64,000 nt of DNA from Bisporella sp. PMI_857 (Eukaryota > Ascomycota > Leotiomycetes > Helotiales > Helotiaceae), in assembly GCA_021307315.1 (NCBI GenBank), contig JAJSPD010000019.1, forward strand, positions 496,001 to 560,000. The letters run 5' to 3'. Below are positions 55,693-64,000 of this stretch, in pieces; position 1 is the stretch's first letter, and every line of letters starts with the position of its first letter. Below the pieces are notes generated by a model. It was not told where the DNA came from, searched no databases, and was given only the letters and a program-made list of their open reading frames with translations. The translations under genes and the position numbers were made by a program.

Positions 55693-57473
55693 CTTGGAAG
55701 TCGATTTTGCTTAGCACTGCAAAACTGGTTCACACAAACAGAGAGGGTCACGACTTATATACCAGTCGTTAATGCTTATGTAAAGAGGCTTGCTCAACTG
55801 TGGAAATTAGCTTTACATATTTTATTAATTACATACGAGGTAGGTTTGCTTTAAAAGTCCTGAACCTTGGTCACTAACAACCTTGGTCGCTGTTCCTTGT
55901 ATTTTACTGGGGTTTGTACAGGAATTTGACACGTTGGTTTAAATTAAGCTTCCAAAGAAGCTAGCATATAAAAAATAGGCGAATTTGTACGAGACAATAA
56001 ATTATAGGAGATTTAAAATCTTTGCTAGCTTAGTAACTCCCATAATCTTAATATAATTGAATTTACATGGTGGTAGATGAACAAGAGATTATAAAGGAGG
56101 TGCTAGTGTATCGGGGAAAGAGCTGAAAAAGAAGTGGTTAGAGTGTTAACAAGTCTTGATTAAGGCTGAACTTAGCGATCGAACTGAGACTTATATTAAT
56201 AAGATAAGAGTTAAAAGTAGTAGTAGTTATATTAAAGGGTCAACCGGAGTGTCGGAATACCTACCACGTAGCAAAAGGCGTAGTAGCTATTGACTACGCT
56301 CTTGCTGGTGTGGTTCTGGTATTCGTTGATTCATTGCTCTAAGCGCGAGTTTGATTCTATTTACATGCATTTAGACACGGAGTTAGCCTTGGTATAAGGG
56401 AGAAGGTTAGAGTTAATTTAGTAAAGTCCGATCAATATACTTTATCTTCTTAGGAAATCCGCCTACTAGCGCTGGTAAAAACGAAGGGATTAGTAGCCAG
56501 GATAAAGCAAAGCTATGTAGCATATAAAAAAATGTAGGGCTAATTTCCGAACTCCAAGTATGCAGGACTGCAAGTTTGGGGCCTGAGCGACGGATATTAT
56601 TAATGGTAGGCAAACACCGAAATATTTCCAAATCCCGCCACACCGCCGGTCCACGCCGTATGCTCTCATTTCTTATCTTTATAGTGAAAGAAAAGTAAAG
56701 TTCTGTGGACAACCAGCTAATGCGGTATATATAGAACTGGCACGTACTCGGGCTGGTGTTCCTTGGCTGCATGTGCCACCACCACTAGTAGCTAGTTATT
56801 GTTCGGTTCCATCTGGCAAAAGGCGGGAGGATGCCACGGCGAGTTATACATCCCAAGTTAAGCTCCGGCAATTAGCATTAAATCTATGTATTATAACCTT
56901 AAACTATGTTTAGATAATTTGAAGCTTTTTAACTACTAGCTTTTAATCAATAGTACCCGAGGCCTCAGTTAGGTTTATGCCGTGAAATCTATGCACCCCT
57001 ATATATGTTGTGCGTAACATTGAATAGACGCCATCGTCGTTGCCAAAAGGTCACAATAAACCATTCTAACAATCTCAGATGATCGCGGCGGAGCACTCGC
57101 ACTTGGCCTTACAATTATTTGTGTAACCGCAACCTTTTTAGTAGGGAGGTGCTAAACGGCACACGCACTGGTTGAAATCTAGTCAAGTTGACACAGCTAG
57201 ATAATGAACTCAGAATGGTTGCTGCGAAAGGCTAAGCAATTAATTTAGAAATATCAATTGATCTATGCAATATAATTGGCAGCTCAGTGTTTCTACCTCT
57301 ATTAACGTAGGTCTGACGTTGCCATCCAATCTGGTAATCACAATTCAGTCCCATTCATGTTTTCTATCCTAGGCAGAATATTTTGCACGGAGGAATCAGG
57401 AGTAACAATGAGAATGTCTACTGGCACAAACCTTAAATTTTTCTATGCGACTTGCAGTCTCGCGAAACCTCAA
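55693..57473. other. AT-rich gene-poor region, about 1.8 kb
   Basis: No gene recognised. The minus-strand ORF at 56413-56772 (119 codons) has no family feature, no introns and no codon regularity that I can see. Confidence 0.4.
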
Positions 57474-58904
57474 TCATTTGCTTAGTATGACAATGATTTT
57501 TTTCCCTCCCCCTTTACCTTCATTCATAGCGCCAATGCCCTTCACTACTCCATCCAGTCCCGTTCCAGCAGTTTCATATTCATTTGGTTTCAACTCCCCT
57601 TTCTCTAGCAACTTCTCAAGCTTTGGGATATATGATTTAAGGGCTTTGTTGGTGGCGGTAATTTCATCATTTCCGTCTCGTCCAATTATGCCTAGTTCGA
57701 GGCGGTGGACTTTGATCAAGGGTTGAGGTTCCATTGGTGTCCTAAATTTGTCAACCTAATCTGCCCTAGGTAAATGATCATAAATAAAGAGTACAGAAAG
57801 AGGTAGGTAAACGGATACTAGCTTACCAGTTATCGACAGTAGCAAACGCCTTCTCTGGGACATCAATAGCGTCCAAAGCCTTCAATGCGGTCTCCATAGC
57901 TGCAGCACTAGTGTCAATCACGAGGCGGTAATTGTTCTTAGTAATTGACTTGATTTCTTTCAGTTGATTTTCTAAGGAAAGTTTATAGCTGAATGTCGCG
58001 TTTGCACCAACAGCTTTAACAAGCTTCATTTGTTAGTAGGATTCCATATAAGAAAGCAGTGATGTACCTCGTTGTTGGCAGGAGAACAGGACGTTAGGAC
58101 ATTATAACCGCAAATTTTAGCAATCTAGTATGCAAGTCAAATGCGAGTTCAAGACTTCCTACAGATGAGCCTACCTGAATGGCATATTGGCCGACGCTCC
58201 CTGCACCACCAAGAACAAGAAGCCATTCTTTGGATGCTGTAAATTTGACAGCTTGTTCTGGAAGCTGGAGCTGCAAACTGTTGAGAAGGCCGAGACTTGC
58301 TGTCTATGCGCTCTGTTAGCTTTTGAAACTTTACAATTGCATAGCGACTGAATTTTTTGCATACCATTAGTCCAGCTCCAATAGTAGCAGCTTCCTCGGC
58401 AGAAACATTTGTAGGTCGTTTGAACGCTAGGCCCTCGTCCATAAGAAACTACTTCTATTTAGAGTGCAGCTCGCTATGACTTCGGTAATAAACTGGCTCT
58501 TAGTAGGAAATACTCACAAATTCTTGAAATGTTCCATGGCCTGGTACACCCAATTGTGCACAGCCAAATACTCCATCCCCAGCCTTGAACTTCTCGACTC
58601 CCTCACCGACTTTAACAACGACACCTGAGGCGTCACAGCCTAGGACAATAGGCCAGGCAGTTACTAGCAACCCAGTGCCTTGCATAATACTGTCTCTATG
58701 ACAGGTGTTAGCTTCGATGCTGTGGGAATAGAGAACAGTGGTAGGAGAGATGCATTAATAGATAGGGCCTTACACGTGATTGATCCCCGTCACGAGTGAT
58801 TTGACGAGAATCTGCTTCTTGCCTGGCTTAGGCTGCTCGATTCCTTCGGATAGCTTATATGGAGCTCCGGGTTTCGCGACAAGGAGGCCTTTCATGGTTG
58901 CCAT
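57474..58904 (-). CDS. Zinc-type alcohol dehydrogenase-like (MDR) oxidoreductase, ToxD/enoyl-reductase type
   Basis: Seven exons (58774-58904, 58518-58695, 58365-58448, 58175-58303, 58068-58124, 57827-58023, 57474-57741) join in frame to 347 residues. It is a medium-chain dehydrogenase/reductase: GroES-like N-terminal domain (LGCDASGVVVKVGEGVEKF, GDGVFGCAQLG), then EEAATIGAGLMTASLGL, then the NADPH-binding Rossmann motif LVLGGAGSVGQYAIQIAK. The zinc-ligand cysteines of classical alcohol dehydrogenases are absent, as in ToxD-like and trans-acting enoyl reductases, which act without zinc on activated double bonds. These can serve polyketide synthesis or general detoxification; no polyketide synthase is in the window, so the role is open. 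One intron is only 44 nt with a TACTAAC branch site. The gene is intact. Confidence 0.88.
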
Positions 58905-59417
58905 TGCTTTTATCAGATATTAAATGCGGAATATTTTAAACAACCACGATAGTGATGGTCAATCTGCTAGAACTTTCACCACTGAAATAAACGAACGCTT
59001 CAGTCACCTTTTGTATGTGCTTCTTAAATCCAGTTTTAGACCGAAGAGGTTACACGGTAGTTAATAGTGGATACAGCCGGAATGCACCACCTGGGGAACC
59101 GCTTGAGTCTCACTAATTAATATGAATACCTCATTACACTGACCATCCACACATAATCCATGCTCACCAACGAGTAGTGGGTTTGGGATAGCTCTGGGCT
59201 AGTTTTAAAGTTATCGCCACAATTCTCTAGATAAGATTAAGCGTGATCTGCAAGATGGTTACTCATCCAACAGGCGAAACATCTACCCCTCTACTAACTC
59301 TAACTAGAGTTGGTGACCATACAACTCATCATGCATTAACACGTTGAAGGAATAGAAAGAATGTACATTGACTTTCATCAGGCCGATGTATAAACTTAGA
59401 GTCTAGCGTCTCATGGC
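58905..59417. other. Intergenic region
   Basis: Upstream of the MDR gene; nothing else recognised. Confidence 0.35.
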
Positions 59418-59935
59418 GTGTTTAGCGTGAAGGGTAATGTGATTGTAGTTACTGGCGCATTAGGCAGCATGGGTATGGGGCTGCACTGAGATGGAGCATA
59501 CCTTGCTATCTTATGCTGATATGGCAGAGGGAAGATCGCAAGGAACTGCCCGCAAGGGAACTCTCTAAGACACACAATGTCAAGTCAATGCCTACAAGTG
59601 CGATATTGGGAATTGTGATATTATATCCAAACTTGTAAAGACTGATGCTGTCATTGCGAATACCAGCTAGATCTATCACAGTAGGATTCTTGACAGCTTA
59701 GTTGAAACCTGATCTGGAGAGACCTCAATAGAATATTCCACTGCGCAAGACCTGTTAGACAACACTGTTAGGTCACGATATTAGATTTTAGCCGTCACCG
59801 TCTCAATACACATCGCTAACTTCTGCTAAGAATACAAGAGCAAGCTAGCTGACAATACAATAAACGTAATTTACTAATGAGGCTGTAGAATATGCCGAAT
59901 GGCGCCGCTGAGGACTGTGATCTCATGCAGGAAGG
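59418..59935 (+). pseudogene. Relic of a short-chain dehydrogenase/reductase (sorbose/mannitol reductase type)
   Basis: Plus-strand remnant of a classical SDR. At 59418 the frame reads VFSVKGNVIVVTGALGSMGMG, a cofactor motif TGxxxGxG, and stops at a TGA after GLH. At 59560-59630 LSKTHNVK and then, in the next frame, VNAYKCDIGNCDI continue the family sequence; a single missing G explains the shift. At 59710-59760 the text DLNRIFHCARPVRQH matches the NGxFHCA segment, and SIHIANF at about 59800 precedes the catalytic region. Stops (TGA, TAA, TAG) and frame shifts occur throughout. No YxxxK catalytic motif remains. Similar intact enzymes reduce sugars such as sorbose or fructose. Confidence 0.65.
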
Positions 59936-60704
59936 CCACCCATTAGCACTATTTCCTCTCGTAGGCCGCTTCTGTGGGCAACAGTGGGGTAGCGGGTATT
60001 GGGGGTCACTGGCCCTGGAGCAAGGATGCGGTAATTTCAAGCCATCTTCTCGGACATCGGAGGTCATTCACGTTCTTGGCGGCCCTTAGATTGGATTGAG
60101 AGCATAATTTTGGCGAATTTTGGATCGTTTGTAATCCTGAATAATCATGTCTTAAAAACTTAACACCTTATTATTAAGGGTCCTTGATGCTTTTAATGTC
60201 ATCTTTGGTCTTAAGGTCTACTGCCAAGCAAGCCACATTTGGTCCCATAGACAACTGTAATTTTAAGTTTTTAAATTGAATTCTTGATTGCAAGTTCTAC
60301 ATATGCATTGTGTTATTGAGCTGTATGGGCACGAAATCACAGCAACTCAAAGTAAAAGTCGGACAGCCGATAACGATCTTTACCAGCCAGTTGGCCACGC
60401 TGTATAACGGATACTGTGCTTTCCAATGATCCACGAGATACGCATTGACAATATTAGCGAGTGAAATACTAGTAAGTATATTTGATAAATGAGGACTAAA
60501 AAAGTTACTGCCCCTCATCTTAGGGAATTGCCAAGAAAATGGCGTGGCAGAGCTACCAAGGAGAAAATGTTGAAAGGAATATAAATATCGTCTTCCTGCT
60601 CGTGAGATATTTTCATCATATTACCGTCTCCTACATACTCAGCAGTCGATCTCGAATTATTCCTGCCCTTATACACCTTGCAACAGACAAACGAGGTTAT
60701 TAAC
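59936..60704. other. Intergenic region, about 770 bp
   Basis: The unsupported minus-strand ORFs at 60297-60706 overlap the promoter of the hydrolase gene. Nothing recognised. Confidence 0.35.
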
Positions 60705-61771
60705 ATGAAGTCAACCGTCTCAGGTACGAGTCTTGACTTAAAAAGTTTCTTGGTAGTTGGATTTGAGATCTTATGACACTAGGGTACACATATGAGAGAC
60801 TTGATAAAGAGAAGGCTGTAAGTGTGTACATGTTGGACGGGGTCTTCTTCATCCTGAGACAATTTGACAGCCGATATCTTATAAATTTCTAACTCCCTTT
60901 AGGCAATTCTTGTCGTTGATCATCAAGTCGGCTTATCTGAGCTCGTGAGAGACTATAGTCCTACTGAGTTCAGAGTTAGCGTCCTAGCGCACGCTGCACT
61001 TGGCAAAGTATTTAATTTGCCAACAATATTGACCACTTCTGCAGAGGTCGGTCAGTAGCTCCCAAGACTCCAAAAACGTTCCAATTGCTCGCTAATATGA
61101 CTTTCGGTAAAAGGACCAAACGGGCCACTTCTAAAGGAGATTATTGAAATGCACCCGGACGCCCCTCTGATCCGACGCCAAGGTGAAGTGAACGCCTGGG
61201 ACAGCTCAGAGTTTAGAGCCGCTATTAATGCTACTGGGAGGACACAGTTTATCATCGCTGGCATTGTCACTGACGTTTGTATGAGTCCTCGTTCTATTAT
61301 ACCCTCGTATTTACTCTAATCTATAATAATATCATCTACATTAGCTAATTTATCTTATAGGTACTACTTTTCTCGCGTTATCCCTTCGTGATGCTGGCTA
61401 CTCCGTCTGGGCCAACGCAGACGCCAGTGGAGCATTCAGCGACAAGACTGCGGCAGATGCGAATCGCCGTATGGAGAACGCGGGTGTCACTATCATGAGC
61501 ATGTTTTCAATCTTCGGCGAGCTCATGAGGGACTGGAGGAACACACCCGGTGCGAAGGAAGCTGTACCATTCTTCAATACGTAAGTCGTCTTAATTTTTA
61601 ATATAATAGGCACTTAGTGGCATAGCTGGACGTAGAAACGAGATGACGGGACCGATATAGTGAGCTAATACATGTAATAGTTATTTGGCTTCCTTTTCTC
61701 ACCTTGCAAGCGCTCACGGAAATGCTATTGAGAATGGAACTTTGATTCCTGGGGAGGCCGAGCTTTTGTAA
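60705..61771 (+). CDS. Isochorismatase-family hydrolase (YcaC-like)
   Basis: Six exons (60705-60723, 60783-60817, 60903-61050, 61114-61278, 61361-61580, 61681-61771) join in frame to 225 residues, the normal size for the family. The start YERLDKEKAAILVVDHQVGL carries the catalytic Asp at about 24; GPNGPLLKEIIEMHPDAPLI and RRQGEVNAWD follow, and the nucleophile Cys lies in GIVTDVC at about 123. The C-terminal part has RDAGYSVWANADASGAFSDKTA and MRDWRN. Family members hydrolyse amides or ethers of small carbonyl compounds; YcaC-type proteins have mostly unknown substrates. The first exon has only 19 nt. It sits 0.8 kb after the SDR relic, and the gene appears intact. Confidence 0.88.
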
Positions 61772-62709
61772 TTAGAGGAAAGTATAATATGTACCTTCCT
61801 AAGGGCTTAGAGCCTCGATGTTGAAAATTGGGCTATGCTCGTGTTCTCAGCCCTCCTAGTACATTTCATAAATATGGGTAATGCAATTGCTACAATATGA
61901 CGCATCGCAGTACAGGCCAACTAAGCATACGGTTATACTTATAAGGATGCCCTCGGGATCCTAGTGAATAATAGGACTATAAGGATAAGTACCAAGCATA
62001 GTAGTAGCCGTGGCCTTTTTTTAAGTGAAGAAGCTCGGATTCTAAATTTGCAAATAAAATTTTTGTTAGTAAAATAATAAGAACAGTTTGATATATAACT
62101 TTATAAAATTCTCAACTTCTCTTCTATAACTGAAAACTGTTTACTGACGGATAATGCACATGATGTCAATAGTAAAGTTATATATCTTGCAGTTTAAAAA
62201 TTATATGAAGATGGCTGAGGCAGTAAAGAGGGGTGTAGACATTGGGGGCATAGAGGGAACACCCCATGCTTCTTAAACCACTAATCCCTCTCAAGAGTAC
62301 ACTACTCTATGCTGTAAACGATCCCACATGTCTATCAAATTGTATTTTGGATTATTATTCAGATATCCTTCACCTTTTTGTGTGTTATAATAATTTCGTT
62401 TGTATCGTTTTTGTGACAGCTGACAGAAGCACCGCTTGCCTGAGTTTATCTCCTACTGTGGAATAGGGGAGCTCCAGCTTTTTTGGCAATTCGCAATGGG
62501 GTTTTCTCCTTCAGTGTATACAAGGACATAAATCTTTATCAGAAATATTAAATTTACTTTACCTACCCGACGCCGTGATAAAGATATGTTGTTATAGTAA
62601 AGGAGGTGATGAGAAAGATTAGATATACTCTTCTTGAATATTACGGACTAATAATATAACCCGGTGTGGGCACAGGCTACATATCACCGTAAAATAGGCA
62701 GTGTGTATA
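61772..62709. other. AT-rich intergenic region, about 940 bp
   Basis: The plus-strand ORF at 62266-62466 is unsupported. Nothing recognised. Confidence 0.4.
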
Positions 62710-63165
62710 ATGAGTTGAGTTGAGTTGAGTTTAGAGGTTAACTCAACTCAACTCAATATAAATATACATAACTCAAACTCAACTCAATATAACTTGAGTT
62801 AACTTGAGCTAACTCAATACTAGGCTTAATTAGGCATAGTTCTTAGCAAACTGTATTGGCAATCGAAGCTCAGCTATAGGAAGTCACGTGTACTTCAAAA
62901 ACAAGCGTGACACTTAATAAAAACATTTTTAAAACTGTAATATATTTTAAAAGCCAAAGTATTTTAGTATAAACTTTTTTATATATAAGTTTATAATTTG
63001 GCTAATTCTTTAATATAAATTTTATAATTTAACTTATATAGCCGATTGTATTATATTAAGTCATTTGAGTTGAGTTGAGTTTAAAAGTAAACTCAAACTC
63101 AACTCAACTCAACTCAACTCAAAAATAATTCAACATAAATTGAGTTGTTGAGTTTTCTTTAGACA
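62710..63165. repeat. Fold-back pentanucleotide repeats (TGAGT / ACTCA), two clusters
   Basis: Cluster 1 (62710-62817) has GAGTT-type pentamers, a short spacer, then the reverse complement ACTCA pentamers, followed by further ACTCA and TGAGTT runs. Cluster 2 (63064-63156) repeats this design: TGAGT pentamers, a short spacer (TTTAAAAGTAAA), then five to six ACTCA pentamers and a final TGAGTTGTTGAGTT. Each cluster can form a long perfect hairpin. The 245 bp between them is very AT-rich. The arrangement suggests one fold-back or MITE-like unit, or two hairpin satellites. Confidence 0.75.
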
Positions 63166-63627
63166 CACTGAAAATAGGGTAGTTTAATCATTCAATTCGG
63201 TACTGCATCGCACATCCCTAGATGTTGTCTATCAGCATAGCTTAGTTGCAGGGTGACCATCATTTCATATTTAAGATACACTTGAAGCCTATTTCCTATT
63301 GCCACAAAAGGCTATAACGCAGAAACGTGAATTCTAACTGTTGCTTCATGGAATCTATAAGTTCGAAACGCCCAATCGCTAGAGTGCATAATTATGCATT
63401 CGATTTGATGATGTAGAATCCGCCAACGTCTCTAAGGCTTCATCGTGTTCATGATGCTCTGCACTACTAGGTTTCTTTTCTAAATATAAAGTGATGGACA
63501 AGTACAATTTAAGCGCCCCGCCCAGGACTAAAAGTTGTGATGCAGATAATAATATACAAGCACCAGTCAAATCTTCTACCATATGTTTGTCTCAGCAGCC
63601 GACTGCCATTTCTTTTTCTCTCTCCAG
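63166..63627. other. Intergenic region, 3' side of the last gene
   Basis: The minus-strand ORF at 63379-63582 is in a different frame from the membrane-protein gene and has no clear features; it could be an alternative 3' exon. Nothing else recognised. Confidence 0.35.
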
Positions 63628-64000
63628 TTACTCTGATGTCCTCCTCCCTGCCTCTGCATCGTGCTGTTGTCTCACAATTTCCAAATCCCCTGCACTAACT
63701 AGCACACCTTCGACTTTTTTAACCCTTTTCCCTTCCCGGAAGCTGATCCACCCACCGGCCATAGCTACAACACAAGCAAGTCCAATCAGCAATCCAGTCA
63801 CCCACCCTGGCCTATCAAATCTGTTGAGTCCCCACATGACACCACAAAGAACGATCTGTAACAGAGAGTTCCATACATAAGCCCAGACCAGGAAGTCCAT
63901 TTTCCAATAGTCAGTCGCTGGGGCACGCTCCCCTGTTAAAGGCGCATCTGGGGAGCTGTATATTGGGAATGCTAGTGCGGATTCAGATGTTCCATAAGGG
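63628..64000 (-). CDS. C-terminal part of an integral membrane protein, 5' end outside window
   Basis: The frame is open from the window edge to a stop at 63628, giving about 124 residues of C-terminus. After a Ser/Pro/Ala-rich stretch (residues facing the edge) it contains two hydrophobic segments, WAYVWNSLLQIVLCGVMWGL and VTGLLIGLACVVAMAGGWI, then a Lys-rich cytosolic-type tail (GKRVKKVEGV). The arrangement, with NRFDRPGW between the helices, resembles fungal multi-pass proteins of the DUF2434 type, but this is a weak memory-based comparison. The tail ends RRTSE. Whether an extra exon upstream of base 64000 exists cannot be seen. Confidence 0.6.
   Translation of the reverse strand, partial: PYGTSESALAFPIYSSPDAPLTGERAPATDYWKMDFLVWAYVWNSLLQIVLCGVMWGLNRFDRPGWVTGLLIGLACVVAMAGGWISFREGKRVKKVEGVLVSAGDLEIVRQQHDAEAGRRTSE

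Noticed and set aside
56413..56772. Minus-strand ORF of 119 codons
   Set aside because: No recognisable motif, neighbouring exon or start context; probably chance in AT-rich DNA.

Overview
The window is nuclear DNA of a filamentous ascomycete (Pezizomycotina), possibly Leotiomycetes-like. I infer this from short (about 45-85 nt) GT-AG introns with CTAAC/CTGAC-type branch sites, HET and STAND-type N-terminal domains, Zn2Cys6 regulators, fungal-type BMS1 and mitochondrial dehydrogenase kinase, and relics of PiggyBac and LTR elements. No prokaryotic operon, CRISPR, rRNA or convincing tRNA gene was seen. All exon joins below were checked by hand for frame and splice signals; none has transcript support.

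Layout. 1-2.1 kb: 3' part of a GH92 alpha-mannosidase. 2.4-4.8 kb: HET-domain gene. 6.0-6.7 kb: conserved hypothetical. 7.1-8.0 kb: decayed PiggyBac transposase. 8.4-10.5 kb: an unusual fusion of a HeLo-like/STAND-type N-terminal domain with a G-protein alpha domain. 11.2-12.2 kb: ER-lumen protein ending in KDEL. 13.3-15.5 kb: M3 metallopeptidase. 16.3-24.6 kb: FAD monooxygenase, Zn2Cys6 regulator, then a divergent indoleamine 2,3-dioxygenase / kynureninase pair, which together look like a tryptophan-to-anthranilate catabolic neighbourhood. 24.8-27.0 kb: SesA-like/ankyrin gene. 27.8-29.2 kb: mitochondrial dehydrogenase kinase. 29.5-29.9 kb: small spliced gene. 30.6-34.2 kb: BMS1.

From about 34.8 kb gene density falls and relics increase: a broken Zn2Cys6 factor gene (34.9-36.4), a 12-exon transcription-factor gene whose zinc cluster looks destroyed (37.3-40.6), an LTR fragment (41.3), a bZIP gene (41.8-42.6), a 140-aa orphan (44.2-44.8), an aquaporin-like gene with a mutated 5' splice site (45.7-47.0), a sugar-transporter relic (47.3-48.3), a secreted FAD oxidoreductase (49.2-50.5), a solo LTR (52.0-52.3), a 15-bp minisatellite (53.0), a DUF3237-like gene (54.9-55.7), an MDR reductase (57.5-58.9), an SDR relic (59.4-59.9), an isochorismatase-family hydrolase (60.7-61.8), ACTCA/TGAGT fold-back repeats (62.7-63.2), and the 3' end of a membrane-protein gene that leaves the window.

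Two themes tie the genes together. First, three nonself-recognition or signal-type architectures (HET, HeLo-like-G alpha, SesA-like-ankyrin) lie within 25 kb. Second, the monooxygenase, regulator, IDO and kynureninase genes could convert tryptophan through kynurenine to anthranilate and a hydroxylated product. The right half looks like an accessory region in which metabolic genes and their regulators are being gained, split and lost.
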